Shown: positions 1-8,763, numbered from the stretch's first letter. The stretch is DNA of 33,723 nt from Clostridium sp. CAG:1013 (GCA_000432995.1 HF972641.1:1-33723); one strand, 5' to 3'. Notes: generated by a model from the sequence alone, not told the origin. Numbers and translations are program-made.

Positions 1-51
1 AGCCAGCGCCCCGGCTTTGACTATGAAGTAGTCAGGCGGAAAGATCAGTAG
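1..51 (+). CDS. 3' end of an unidentified upstream gene (partial)
   Basis: The first 17 codons are open in frame 1 and end at TAG 49-51, giving a C-terminus that reads SQRPGFDYEVVRRKDQ. Eleven bases separate it from the next small ORF, whose ribosome site (taggagtg) lies in the gap, so the two are probably co-transcribed. I do not recognise the protein from 16 residues. Its position next to a serine recombinase suggests it belongs to the same mobile element. Confidence 0.5.
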   Translation, partial: SQRPGFDYEVVRRKDQ

Positions 52-62
52 GAGTGTAGCCT

Positions 63-230
63 ATGGAGATTGTATTCCACACAGGGAAAGAGAGTGAAAA
101 GTCTTTGCGCGAGTTTGCAGAGAAGCGCGCTGAATTTCTGTCCCGTGAATTGCAGAAGTTTAACGCGGAAGAATTAAAGGCACTGCTTTCAGCCTTAAAA
201 AGCGAAAATCGCACCTTTGAGCAGAAATGA
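63..230 (+). CDS. Small 55-aa protein of a mobile element
   Basis: ATG at 63 is preceded by taggagtg about 8 bases upstream, and the frame runs to TGA 228-230. The predicted 55-residue product starts MEIVFHTGKESEKSLREFAE. It is highly charged, rich in Glu, Lys and Leu, and likely mostly helical, with no membrane segment. Small acidic ORFs of this size are often found just upstream of large serine recombinases in clostridial integrative elements. I cannot name a family or a function. It could be a small DNA-binding or excision accessory protein, but that is conjecture. Confidence 0.6.
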   Translation: MEIVFHTGKESEKSLREFAEKRAEFLSRELQKFNAEELKALLSALKSENRTFEQK

Positions 231-257
231 GGCCAACCCTTATAATAAAGAAGGAAA

Positions 258-276
258 GGGCGGCTTACCACCGCCC
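258..276 (+). promoter_or_regulatory. Short GC-rich hairpin in the recombinase leader
   Basis: GGGCGG at 258-263 pairs with CCGCCC at 271-276 around a 7-base loop, just ahead of the AAAGGAGG ribosome site at 280-287. There is no U-tract, so it is not an intrinsic terminator. It could tune translation of the recombinase or insulate it from upstream transcription. Confidence 0.4.
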
Positions 277-297
277 TGGAAAGGAGGAATTTTGAAT

Positions 298-2229
298 ATG
301 AAACGAAAAGCGAGAATCCAGACTGGTATTGATGATAGGCTGGTAGCCATCTATGCAAGGAAATCCCGTATTACAAATAAAGGGGACAGTATCGGCGTCC
401 AGTTTAAGCAGAGCGCCGATTATGCCGTCAATCAGCTTTCCTTACCAGAAGATTATGAGTTCACCCGGTATGAAGATAAGGGCCTAAGTGGTTACTATTC
501 CGACCGGCCTGACTTTCAGAGGCTTCTCCGAGATATTGAGATGGGGAAAATCAAAGCAGTGGCTTGTTACAAGCTGGATCGGATCAGCCGAAAGACTTCC
601 GATCTTATGCGGCTTCTGGAATACTTTGAGCGCCATGATGTGACGCTTCTGGTTTGTTCCAATAATATCAATACACGGATCAGCACATCCAAAATTATTA
701 TTCAAGTGCTGGCTATCATCGCAGAGTTCGAGCGCGACATCCTTACTGAACGTATTCAGGACAACTTGATGGAATTGGCTAAGGACGGGCGATGGCTGGG
801 AGGAAAAACACCCACGGGCTTTTCATCCAGGCGTGTGACAACAGGGAGTGGAAAAAATAAAAGCGCCGTCAGCTTTCTTGTACCCATCCAGGAAGAACGA
901 GAAATTGTGCTGGAAATCTACCGCACCTTTTGGGAAACCCGTTCCCTGCTGCAAACGGCAAACCTCATCAGCGCAAAGTATGAAACAAAGCACGGTGCAA
1001 AATTCACCACCTCTACCATCCGGCTGATCTTGCGTAACCCCATCTACTGTGTGGCCGATGAGTGTTCTTATAACTACTTTTTGGAACATGACGGGAATTT
1101 GTTTGGAGATCCAGCCGAGTTCGACGGACAGCATGGACTTTCCGCCTATAACAAGACCGACCAGATGAAAGTTGAGGATGAAGATTCCACTTTCTTTAAT
1201 CCAAAGTTTTCCCAGCTCCTCAACAAAAAGCCCATTAGTGAATGGATTGTTTCTGTAGGCCGCCACGAAGGTTTTATCAGTTCCCGCAAGTGGATAGAAA
1301 CCCAAAATATTCTGGATGAGATTGCCGAAAAATATAACCGGCCTCACAGAAAGACCAACGCTCTACTGTCTGGTTTGATGTATTGTCCCATTTGTGGTAA
1401 ACGGCTGCGGGTTCTGTCCGAATCAAACCGCTGGACGAATGGGAAGCCCCGTTTCAAATATGCTTGCCCTGGGGTGAGAGCTAAAGAGTGTACGTTCAAA
1501 GGAGTTGAGGGGGTCACGCTGGATGAGTTTGTTATTCATTCACTTTCCAGCCTGCAAGAAGAACATTCGGATTATTACCGCCAGCTTTTAGAAAACCGGG
1601 TTGCCAGCATGATCCGCACCGACCAGAGTGAAAAAGAATATCAGGAAACGAAGAAAGCGATTGAACGCTTAAATGCAGACATTGCCGCCCAGGTGCGCAA
1701 TTTACGTGAGGCGAACGATGCCCTCAAACGCTTTATTCAGGATGATATAAAAGTGCTTACAGATGACCTTGCTAAGCGGGAGGCTGATCTGCGACGCATA
1801 GAGGATACACAATCTGAAAATCATTACCTCATCCATGAGTTGAACGGTATGAAAAAACGGCTGCTGTCTTTTGAAGAATTTGCAAAAGACACACAGCCGG
1901 AAACCTTATTCACTTTAATTCATTCGATAGTTGAACGGATTTATATTACTACGGACGGCTCTGCACAGAAGTGTCAGGTGTATATTAAAGGTTGCGCCAC
2001 GGAGGATTATTCCGACGTACTCGGCGCAGCCGGGTACATAGATGGGAAATTCCTTATACCGGTAGCGACTTATATGCCGCTGATGTGTGATTTAGAACAG
2101 TATAGCATTTCCAGCATGTTATTGACTCTCTGTTTACCAATGAGGAATTTGTTCCTTTCCACGAATCGGAAATTATCCGTGATGAGGAAAGAGGACGCGT
2201 TTATGTTTCTGGCCTTTATGAACGGTTAA
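298..2229 (+). CDS. Large serine recombinase (TnpX/TndX-like), C-terminus apparently frameshifted
   Basis: Site-specific recombinase that would integrate or excise the element to the left. ATG 298 is chosen over an upstream in-frame GTG because it follows AAAGGAGG at 280-287 with good spacing; it gives 643 aa. The N-terminal resolvase domain (about residues 14-160) holds the motif YARKS with nucleophile Ser23 and Arg21, and KLDRISRKTSDL. A recombinase domain follows, then a zinc ribbon (CPIC near residue 362, paired with CPG...EC about 30 residues on) and a long Glu/Lys-rich coiled coil (about 440-530). This is the standard architecture of clostridial large serine recombinases. After about residue 602 the sequence becomes Met/Leu-rich and unlike coding sequence, while another frame carries a plausible acidic C-terminus (see 2106-2258). 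Whether the protein is active is therefore uncertain. Confidence 0.88.
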   Translation: MKRKARIQTGIDDRLVAIYARKSRITNKGDSIGVQFKQSADYAVNQLSLPEDYEFTRYEDKGLSGYYSDRPDFQRLLRDIEMGKIKAVACYKLDRISRKTSDLMRLLEYFERHDVTLLVCSNNINTRISTSKIIIQVLAIIAEFERDILTERIQDNLMELAKDGRWLGGKTPTGFSSRRVTTGSGKNKSAVSFLVPIQEEREIVLEIYRTFWETRSLLQTANLISAKYETKHGAKFTTSTIRLILRNPIYCVADECSYNYFLEHDGNLFGDPAEFDGQHGLSAYNKTDQMKVEDEDSTFFNPKFSQLLNKKPISEWIVSVGRHEGFISSRKWIETQNILDEIAEKYNRPHRKTNALLSGLMYCPICGKRLRVLSESNRWTNGKPRFKYACPGVRAKECTFKGVEGVTLDEFVIHSLSSLQEEHSDYYRQLLENRVASMIRTDQSEKEYQETKKAIERLNADIAAQVRNLREANDALKRFIQDDIKVLTDDLAKREADLRRIEDTQSENHYLIHELNGMKKRLLSFEEFAKDTQPETLFTLIHSIVERIYITTDGSAQKCQVYIKGCATEDYSDVLGAAGYIDGKFLIPVATYMPLMCDLEQYSISSMLLTLCLPMRNLFLSTNRKLSVMRKEDAFMFLAFMNG

Positions 2230-2258
2230 CCCAGTTGTACGAGTCCGAAGATCTATAA
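2106..2258 (+). pseudogene. Frame-shifted 3' remnant of the recombinase (or of a gene at the integration junction)
   Basis: In the frame one base off the recombinase frame, 2106-2258 is open for 50 codons and encodes HFQHVIDSLFTNEEFVPFHE followed by an equally protein-like tail ending RLTQLYESEDL, then TAA 2256-2258. It has no start codon or ribosome site and follows an in-frame TAG at 2103-2105. Its stop abuts the terminator stem, as expected for the true gene end. The simplest reading is that one base was lost near 2101-2105, so that the recombinase ran on into this frame. The alternative is the 3' remnant of a gene cut by integration. Confidence 0.55.
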
Positions 2259-2311
2259 AAAAGGATCTCTATTCACGAGTGCTTTTTACTGTGAATAGAG
2301 ATCCTTTTTTT
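2257..2311 (+). terminator. Strong bidirectional intrinsic terminator
   Basis: Perfect 20-bp inverted repeat: arms 2257-2276 and 2291-2310 (core GGATCTCTATTCAC), 14-base loop, with a 6-A tract on the left and a T tract on the right. It closes the recombinase transcript and could also stop minus-strand transcription. Confidence 0.92.
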
Positions 2312-2385
2312 ATAGAATACGTGAAAGGCTTGTCGGTACATATCCTAGCGTGCTTCGTCAAACTAATTGGAATGCAAAAGCTGCG

Positions 2386-2451
2386 AAAAAAATCGCCCCC
2401 AAAAACAGACTTTTGGTTTTTAGAAAGCTTTTAATAAATTAAAAAGGCGAC
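2386..2451 (-). terminator. Possible terminator of the two-component operon
   Basis: On the minus strand, just after the response-regulator stop, TCGCC (plus 2446-2450) can pair with GGCGA (plus 2393-2397), enclosing an inner CCAAAA/TTTTGG hairpin, and is followed by seven T (plus 2386-2392). The loop is long and AT-rich, so this is a moderate call. The stretch 2312-2385 shows no gene; the end of the integrated element could lie here, but no attachment repeat could be recognised. Confidence 0.45.
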
Positions 2452-4001
2452 TATATATTTTCTTGACGATATTCAAGAGGAGTAATACCCTTCCACTTCT
2501 TAAATAGCGTATTAAAATACCTAGGCGATGAAAATCCAACAGAATTAGAAATATCAGAAATTTTCATGTTTGTGCCTGTTAAGAGGATCAGTGCTTTTTG
2601 CAATCTGACCTCTTGGATTCGTGACACAATATTTTGGTGCTTCTCTTGCTTGTATACTCGAGAAATATAATTGGGGCTTAAGAAAACATGCTTTGCTATG
2701 TCGGAAAGGGAGATATCGTTTTGATAATTGTTCTGAATAAATCTATCTATTTCTAAAACCACGGTTTTATCAGTAGTCAAATAATCGGACGATGTCTCTG
2801 ACGCAGCAACGATAGCATGCAGCATTTCACTCAGAAATTCATATGAGAGGTCTTCCAACGGAGCGGAAAGTAAAATGTTGATTTTCTGAGAGATCTGCTT
2901 GTTATTCCAAAGCATATTTTTTTCAATATAGGTTGAAATAATGTAATTTACATTTAGCTTGATGCTTTCTAAAGGTGCTTGCTGTTTATTACACAGCGAG
3001 ATCAATTCGCTGAGATGATGATCCACAGACGCGTTGTCTTTTTTGAGCATAGCTTGAATAATACGCTGTGTCAGCAAAAGCAGCTTTCGATCAGATTCTT
3101 CTTCACTGTGTATTTTGCAAATAACGCCGTTTTCGTCGCGATTTGATTCTAAGATCTCCTTTAAGAGGCCGTATTGAAAATATATCTCTTGTACAGACAC
3201 AAATTTCTCAGATACGGCAATTGATACGGAAGTTTCAGAAATCTCACACAGACTGGTATGGAGCAATTCTATGGTATTGTCGATGTGTTTCATGGCTTCG
3301 TCAAAAGACGAAATATCCTTTTCGGTTTTATTTTGAAAGCAAAATAAAACATCGTCATACGAGGTTATCGTATAATAGATCTCATAAAACTTTTTAAAAT
3401 AATTTGTAAAGATCCGAATTATGGAAAGCATTTTAGGGTGGATTCCATTTGAGGTGTGCTGATTAAAATGACATAGTACAAAATATGACGGAAGGTTTTC
3501 GTCAAAACTTGGATTGATCTCTTTAAAATTGCGAAGGATCATCCCTTCTTCAACCAGTGGGCTTTGTAATTTCTCTATGATATGATCTGAATTGCTCTGC
3601 AAATAATTTATATTGGATACGATCAAATCATTGTGTATCTTTAAGGACACAGAATCGATGGTGCTTAGCAGCGTGTCAAATCCCTCGGATTTTAACACTA
3701 AACGGATATTGTATTTGTTGGAGTAATGAGCGTAATCGAATTTCGGAAAAGCGGTAAAAAATATGGTATGGCACATCGGATATAGTTGGGATATTTTTTT
3801 GTGTAATTCCAGTCCGCTAATATCTGGCATCTCAATATCGGAAACTAGTATGTCAATTCGTTTGTCCTCCATAATCGACAGAGCATGTGCACTGTCATTC
3901 GCGCAAAATACCTCATACTCATTTACGCGATTTTTCAGGATGAATTGATAGATTGCTTCCATTATGATCTTTTCATCATCGAGAATAAGTAGCTTTAACA
4001 T
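2451..4001 (-). CDS. Response regulator, receiver plus AraC-type HTH (YesN-like)
   Basis: Cytoplasmic transcription regulator of a two-component pair, 516 aa. The N-terminal receiver domain (about residues 1-120) has the acidic pocket DDE at 8-10, phospho-acceptor Asp55 in LVSDIEMPDISG, and the conserved Lys in VLKSEG. A long poorly conserved middle section follows. The C-terminus (about 412-516) is a double helix-turn-helix AraC domain with SLSDIAKHVFLSPNYISRVY and SDISNSVGFSSPRYFNTLFK. This layout is typical of YesN-type regulators that control nearby sugar ABC transporter operons. It starts 10 bases after the kinase stop, so the two are co-transcribed. The likely target is the divergent transporter operon starting at 6083; this is inferred from position. 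Confidence 0.92.
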   Translation of the reverse strand: MLKLLILDDEKIIMEAIYQFILKNRVNEYEVFCANDSAHALSIMEDKRIDILVSDIEMPDISGLELHKKISQLYPMCHTIFFTAFPKFDYAHYSNKYNIRLVLKSEGFDTLLSTIDSVSLKIHNDLIVSNINYLQSNSDHIIEKLQSPLVEEGMILRNFKEINPSFDENLPSYFVLCHFNQHTSNGIHPKMLSIIRIFTNYFKKFYEIYYTITSYDDVLFCFQNKTEKDISSFDEAMKHIDNTIELLHTSLCEISETSVSIAVSEKFVSVQEIYFQYGLLKEILESNRDENGVICKIHSEEESDRKLLLLTQRIIQAMLKKDNASVDHHLSELISLCNKQQAPLESIKLNVNYIISTYIEKNMLWNNKQISQKINILLSAPLEDLSYEFLSEMLHAIVAASETSSDYLTTDKTVVLEIDRFIQNNYQNDISLSDIAKHVFLSPNYISRVYKQEKHQNIVSRIQEVRLQKALILLTGTNMKISDISNSVGFSSPRYFNTLFKKWKGITPLEYRQENI

Positions 4002-4011
4002 AACTGCTCCT

Positions 4012-5724
4012 TTAATGCTCCGAAACTACAATTATAATCCTGACACAGAGTCCCCCAAGACTGCTGAGGGACACTTCCAGATGGCTTTCGTTTTTGTAAA
4101 ACAATCGAATTCTTTTTTGAACATTGTACAGTCCGTTTCTCACATTTCCCTTTGGTTCGGTTTCAAGCAATTCGTTTATGTGGTCGACGGATTCCGCTGT
4201 TACGGAATTACCGTTGTCGTCAACGGATATTTCAATAATATGATCGCTATATTTTACGGAAACTCGAATCAATCCTGTTCCCAGGTCAGTGTTGGAGAAA
4301 TCTGCGTGCTTATACGCGTTTTCAACGATGGGCTGGATGATAAATCGTGGAATTGAGATTTGGTCAATCCCCTCAGGCAGTGGGGAAATTTCAGTGGTTA
4401 TTTTATCTTCAAAGCGTATGTTTTGAATCTCCGTGTACAAAAGACAAAATTCATACTCTTCCTGTAAGGTGACAACATCTTTTTGGTTTTCCATGGCGTA
4501 CTGATAGAATTTGGAGAGATTTTTTGAGAGGACCTGCACACTTTCGCAATCGTCTAATTGGGCGAGTGAGTAGATGTTAGTGAAGCAGTTATATAAGAAA
4601 TGCGGGTCTATTTGAGCCTGTAGCTGCCGGAGATGCATTTGCTGCACGAGAATTTTTTGATTGTAGTTTTCCTGGATGTATCTATTCAAGCGGATAAGCA
4701 TTTGCTGATATCCATCGAACAAAACCTTAAACTCGTTGTTTTTGTAATAGGGAGGTATTTCAAAAAACACGGGGCTATCATTTTTAAAAGATTGAAATGC
4801 CTGTAAGAGAAGTTGGATGGGTTCGTTTATTAGCTTTGAGAACAATCTCGTGTAAATGGCGATCAGAATGACGGAGAGAAGCAGTGTGATCAAAAACACA
4901 TTTCGATAAGGTTCAATTTGGGATAAGACCGAATTTTCCGAAAAGACAGAATACAAGGTCAGCTGTTCGTAAAAGAAATTTTGCCTGTAAATATAATAGC
5001 CGTCGTTTTTAAACATTTTCTGGTCGTAATGTGAAGAGTCGATGGAAGAGATACGGTCGACAATATCCTGGGATAAAGGGATCGAACTGGCCAACATGGA
5101 GTTTGTGACGTTTTCAAAAACCATGATGGAATCAGTTTCATAGGGCTTAATAAATTTCTCAAGCGTCCCATTATTCAACTCACATACAATGTTGTATTTC
5201 ACATGGTTTTCGCTGTCCGGCCAATAGGAAGAAATACAAAACACACCCTCTTTTGTGAAAAAGGAGGGTGCTCCTTTGGATTGGGTATTGATAATGTCTT
5301 GGTCGGTCTTTGATACATAATTTGTAAGGGAGTGGGATCGTATGGATATATTTAGCGATGGGATATTGATTCGAATCTCCTGGATCCACACATTATTGTT
5401 CTCTACGAACTCGATCTGCTGCATAATGTCATCAATGTTCATATAGAACTCTTCTGTGGTAAGGGTTGGCGCAATATCGATCAGGTAATTGATGTCATTA
5501 TTGACTGTGTAGTCCATCTGGAAATCATACAGAGATGTGAGAGACTCTTCCAAAGAGGCTTTAATATTGTCCTGCCTTTTCTCTATGTTAGAGGTAGTCG
5601 TCTGCAAAATCTTGGAACTTCCCTGAAAATAGATCAGGATAATGCCGGCGATAATGGGTAACAGTGTAATAGAAAGGTATATTATGAATTTTATGCGGAT
5701 TGAATGGTATTTTTGATTGATCAT
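4012..5724 (-). CDS. Sensor histidine kinase (YesM-like, HisKA_7TM-independent type PF06580)
   Basis: Membrane sensor kinase of 570 aa. TM1 is at about residues 12-33 and TM2 at about 274-294. They flank an extracellular domain of about 240 residues that probably senses sugar or a loaded binding protein. A HAMP-like linker follows. The phospho-acceptor His375 lies in AQIDPHFLYN, the hallmark of the YesM family. The ATPase domain has an N-box (IVENAYKHA, Asn469), the D-box DDNGN near 503 and the G-box RNGLYNVQKR near 530. ATG 5724 has GGAGA (plus 5731-5735) at good spacing. It is the first gene of the operon with the response regulator and is divergent from the solute-binding protein at 6083. 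Confidence 0.93.
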   Translation of the reverse strand: MINQKYHSIRIKFIIYLSITLLPIIAGIILIYFQGSSKILQTTTSNIEKRQDNIKASLEESLTSLYDFQMDYTVNNDINYLIDIAPTLTTEEFYMNIDDIMQQIEFVENNNVWIQEIRINIPSLNISIRSHSLTNYVSKTDQDIINTQSKGAPSFFTKEGVFCISSYWPDSENHVKYNIVCELNNGTLEKFIKPYETDSIMVFENVTNSMLASSIPLSQDIVDRISSIDSSHYDQKMFKNDGYYIYRQNFFYEQLTLYSVFSENSVLSQIEPYRNVFLITLLLSVILIAIYTRLFSKLINEPIQLLLQAFQSFKNDSPVFFEIPPYYKNNEFKVLFDGYQQMLIRLNRYIQENYNQKILVQQMHLRQLQAQIDPHFLYNCFTNIYSLAQLDDCESVQVLSKNLSKFYQYAMENQKDVVTLQEEYEFCLLYTEIQNIRFEDKITTEISPLPEGIDQISIPRFIIQPIVENAYKHADFSNTDLGTGLIRVSVKYSDHIIEISVDDNGNSVTAESVDHINELLETEPKGNVRNGLYNVQKRIRLFYKNESHLEVSLSSLGGLCVRIIIVVSEH

Positions 5725-5768
5725 AATATTTCTCCATTGCGCACTGATTTGGGGTGTAGGTCACTGGG

Positions 5769-5810
5769 GCTGATGGAATCCAATGGACTGGAGATTCCAT
5801 CAGCTTTTTT
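5769..5810 (+). terminator. Hairpin plus T-run in the divergent region (orphan terminator or kinase-leader hairpin)
   Basis: Perfect 12-bp stem GCTGATGGAATC (5769-5780) / GATTCCATCAGC (5793-5804), 12-base loop, then six T (5805-5810). Read on the plus strand it is a textbook intrinsic terminator, yet no plus-strand gene precedes it. Read on the minus strand it would form at the extreme 5' end of the kinase mRNA, just after a TATAAA (plus 5808-5813) that could be the kinase -10 box. The rest of 5811-6002 is AT-rich and shows no gene. Confidence 0.7.
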
Positions 5811-6002
5811 ATATGCTGCTTTTTTGGATCTCACTATCAAGCTGTTTTCAGAGGAGCGATTCAGAATGTAGACTTTTCACTAAAGCTCATTTTAAATGAA
5901 TCATATATCAAAATCAACTAAAATTGATAAACATTCGCGGACACAACAGCGCAACTCGCGAGAAAAGGTTAAAAAAGTGGAATGTATGTAAGAATATTGG
6001 AA

Positions 6003-6031
6003 TTTAAAACAAACGAAATAGACAGTATAAT
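6003..6031 (+). promoter_or_regulatory. Predicted promoter of transporter operon A
   Basis: A perfect TATAAT -10 at 6026-6031 is preceded by a weak -35 (TTTAAA, 6003-6008) with a 17-base spacer. A strong -10 with a poor -35 suits activator-dependent control, plausibly by the adjacent AraC-type response regulator. The start point would fall near 6038, 45 bases before the ATG. Confidence 0.6.
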
Positions 6032-6082
6032 ATAGCCATCGAGCACGGAATTTATAAACTTTTCAGAAGGGGATGTATTTCA

Positions 6083-7747
6083 ATGAAGAAGCTGTTGGCC
6101 ATGGTCCTGCTAGTTGGATTGCTTTGCAGCACTGCCGCTTGCGGAACTAATACTGCGAGCGATTCATCCGAGGGCACAAGCGAAAGTGCGGTAGTGAGCG
6201 AAACTGGTACGGAAAGCGATGAGCCTATCACTATTACAATCGGTATCGACAGAGGCGCTGATATTGTTTATCCGGAAGGGGACAGCCAGGAAAACAACGC
6301 CTGGACCAGAGCCTATGAGGATGCTGGGATTAAAATCGAGTACAAAATGGTGGCCTCTGGAGATCAGTACAATCAAAAGGTGGCTCTGGGAATCGCCTCC
6401 AGGGATCTCCCGGATATTTGGAAATCCAATAAAACAAACTTCTATACTGCGGTTGAAAATGGTTACGCTTATGACCTTACCGGAATGAAAGAGGAATATT
6501 TGAGCGATTTGTCCAAGCAGTATACCGAGGAATACACCATTCCCTTTGAAGCGGTTATGGTGGACGGAAAAGAGTATGCTTGGCCTGAACTAAATGAGGA
6601 TCCCACCGCTGGAGCTTCTTTCTTGTTCTTGCGCCACGACTGGCTGGAGGCCTTGGGCAGAGAGGTTCCTACCACTCAGGACGAACTTATTGATACACTT
6701 ATCGCGTTTGCGAAAGAAGATCCTGATGGCAACGGGAAAGACGATACTTACGGTTTGGCTGTGAAGAAGGAATTGTGGGAAACCAATCATGTTCTGGAAG
6801 GGTTCTTCAATTCCTACCATGCATATCCCAATATCTGGTACGAACAGGATGGGGAATTAGTATATGGCACCGTACAGGCAGAGCCTATGAAAGCTGCTTT
6901 GACTGACCTGCAAAAGCTGTATGAAGCTGGCGCCATCGACCCGGAGTTCATTGTGAAAGACTCAACAAAAGTTGATGAAGATATTACCGCCTTGAAACTT
7001 GGCGCAACCTACAGCAGATGGTGGATTGCCGGTGGATCAATGGCTAATTCCTATATTGCCGATCCCGAGAAAGTGAGTGGAAGATGGTGGTGTGTGGAAA
7101 CACCCTCTGCTGATGGTGAGCCCGTTAAGTTGCAGTCTTCCTCTTCTGCTCCCAATAACTTCTTCGTGGTGAACGCCAACACCGAGCATCCTGAGGCCAT
7201 TTATACCTTGATCAACGTTTGGTTTGAAAATATGTTCAGCCCTGATTTGACAGAGGAGCAGTACCGCACTTACGCAGTGGCCGAAGATCATCTTCCCCAA
7301 GGTTTTGCTCTAATCACCCCGTGGCCGTATATCAATCCCAGACTGGATTATATCCAGGCTGTTTTGGACGGCACTATGGAGGAGGGCGAACTGACTGGTG
7401 AATCCGCCGCAAAATACAGTGATTTGCAAGACTTCATCAATGGTTCCCAGACCCGAGATGGTTACGATGCCTACTGGAACTATAACTTGGCTGATCCTCA
7501 CAGTTCTTCCTCTGTCCGTATTAAGTATGAGGATTCCACGATCTCCAACATGGCATATGGTCCTTCTACCGATACGATGATTGACAAAATGTCTACTCTG
7601 GAAAAATTAAGAGATGAGACCATTGTTCAGATCATCACCGGACAGAAGTCTGTGGATGAGTTCGACGCCTTTGTTGAGGACTGGTACAAATTGGGCGGCG
7701 AAGATATCGTAAAAGAAATGAACGAATGGTATCAGACGACGAAATAA
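6083..7747 (+). CDS. ABC sugar-transporter solute-binding lipoprotein (operon A)
   Basis: Extracellular substrate-capture lipoprotein, 554 aa. The signal peptide is MKKLLAMVLLVGLLCSTAAC, with lipobox STAAC and lipidated Cys20. A Ser/Thr/Glu-rich linker follows (about 21-45), then a two-lobed sugar-binding domain. The length and C-terminus match the large family-1 binding proteins that pair with LplB/LplC-type permeases, often for oligosaccharides from complex polysaccharides. AAGGGG at 6067-6072 precedes the start. Two permeases and a cytoplasmic glycosidase follow in the same direction. No ATPase is present, which fits a shared MsmX-type ATPase encoded elsewhere. The substrate is not readable from the sequence. 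Confidence 0.93.
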   Translation: MKKLLAMVLLVGLLCSTAACGTNTASDSSEGTSESAVVSETGTESDEPITITIGIDRGADIVYPEGDSQENNAWTRAYEDAGIKIEYKMVASGDQYNQKVALGIASRDLPDIWKSNKTNFYTAVENGYAYDLTGMKEEYLSDLSKQYTEEYTIPFEAVMVDGKEYAWPELNEDPTAGASFLFLRHDWLEALGREVPTTQDELIDTLIAFAKEDPDGNGKDDTYGLAVKKELWETNHVLEGFFNSYHAYPNIWYEQDGELVYGTVQAEPMKAALTDLQKLYEAGAIDPEFIVKDSTKVDEDITALKLGATYSRWWIAGGSMANSYIADPEKVSGRWWCVETPSADGEPVKLQSSSSAPNNFFVVNANTEHPEAIYTLINVWFENMFSPDLTEEQYRTYAVAEDHLPQGFALITPWPYINPRLDYIQAVLDGTMEEGELTGESAAKYSDLQDFINGSQTRDGYDAYWNYNLADPHSSSSVRIKYEDSTISNMAYGPSTDTMIDKMSTLEKLRDETIVQIITGQKSVDEFDAFVEDWYKLGGEDIVKEMNEWYQTTK

Positions 7748-7776
7748 TAAGCAACCTAAAAATGATATAGCTTCAC

Positions 7777-7818
7777 GTAATTGAGTCTTGGCTATAAGTA
7801 ATGCTTAGACTCAATTAC
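7777..7818 (+). promoter_or_regulatory. Long stem-loop between binding protein and permease genes
   Basis: Perfect 12-bp stem GTAATTGAGTCT (7777-7788) / AGACTCAATTAC (7807-7818) with an 18-base loop, placed 29 bases after the binding-protein stop. There is no strong T-run, so it is more likely a 3'-end-protecting or partial-termination structure, giving more binding protein than permease. The equivalent site in operon D (23286-23325) has a similar structure. Confidence 0.75.
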
Positions 7819-7852
7819 TGTATCATAGGGTTTTGGTAGGGAGGAGTTATCC

Positions 7853-8749
7853 ATGAAAGCAAGGTTCAAACAACAGCTGCCTCTTCATTTAATGCTTTTG
7901 CCGGCGGTTATCATTTTAATCATCTTCCATTATGTGCCCATTTTCGGAGTAGTTATCGCGTTTCAAGATTATTCACCGGGAAAAGGTATTCTGGGCTCTG
8001 AATGGGTGGGGCTGGAGAATTTCCAGTACGTTTTTTCCCTTCCGTCCTTTTGGGGAGTCATCTTTAATACATTCTTTATCGCAGTGACGAAACTGATTTT
8101 AAACATCGTTTTTCCTTTAACATTTGCTCTGTTGCTAAATGAAATCGGAAATTCGAAATGGAAGAAATTCGTTCAGACAGTTACTTATTTGCCCCACTTC
8201 TTATCATGGGTTGTTTTGGGTGGTTTATTGGTGAATATACTTTCACCTACCGATGGCATCGTAAACAATCTGTTGTCTTCCATGGGGATGGAGCCAGTTT
8301 TCTTCTTGGGCGACGCAAAGATTTTCCCCTGGACTGTGATAATTTCCGATGTGGTTAAAGAAATGGGATACGGAGCGGTGATTTATATTGCAGCGCTGAC
8401 CGCCATTGATCCCACCATGTACGAAGCCGCTGTGGTTGATGGAGCCGGACGCTGGAAGCAGACCTTATGCATTACGTTGCCTAGCTTGGTGCCGACAGTT
8501 ATTCTGCTGGGAGTTTTGTCAATGGGCAATGTTTTAAACGCTGGTTTTGACCAAGTGTACAATCTGTATTCCCCTGCGGTGTATTCTACCGGTGATATCA
8601 TCGATACGTTTGTATACCGCCTGGGCTTAAATGATTTCCAATTTGCTCCGGCAACGGCAGTTGGGTTGTTTAAGAGCTTGATTTCCACGATTATGATTGT
8701 TAGTTCGTATAAACTCGCGTATAAGCTTACCGGGTATAAAGTTCTGTAA
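7853..8749 (+). CDS. ABC sugar-transporter permease (LplB-like)
   Basis: Inner-membrane channel subunit, 298 aa, with about six hydrophobic segments (the first at residues 12-37). The cytoplasmic EAA loop that docks the ATPase is at about 190-209 (YEAAVVDGAGRWKQ). Near the N-terminus, FHYVPIFGVVIAFQDY is typical of the LplB/YtcP branch of MalF-like permeases. GGGAGGAG precedes ATG 7853. The next permease begins 14 bases after its stop, so translation is probably coupled. Confidence 0.93.
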   Translation: MKARFKQQLPLHLMLLPAVIILIIFHYVPIFGVVIAFQDYSPGKGILGSEWVGLENFQYVFSLPSFWGVIFNTFFIAVTKLILNIVFPLTFALLLNEIGNSKWKKFVQTVTYLPHFLSWVVLGGLLVNILSPTDGIVNNLLSSMGMEPVFFLGDAKIFPWTVIISDVVKEMGYGAVIYIAALTAIDPTMYEAAVVDGAGRWKQTLCITLPSLVPTVILLGVLSMGNVLNAGFDQVYNLYSPAVYSTGDIIDTFVYRLGLNDFQFAPATAVGLFKSLISTIMIVSSYKLAYKLTGYKVL

Positions 8750-8763
8750 AGGGAGGGATCACA

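Noticed and set aside
823..1347. 174-codon minus-strand open frame inside the recombinase
   Set aside because: The plus strand has clear recombinase domains across the same bases; no ribosome site or family was seen.
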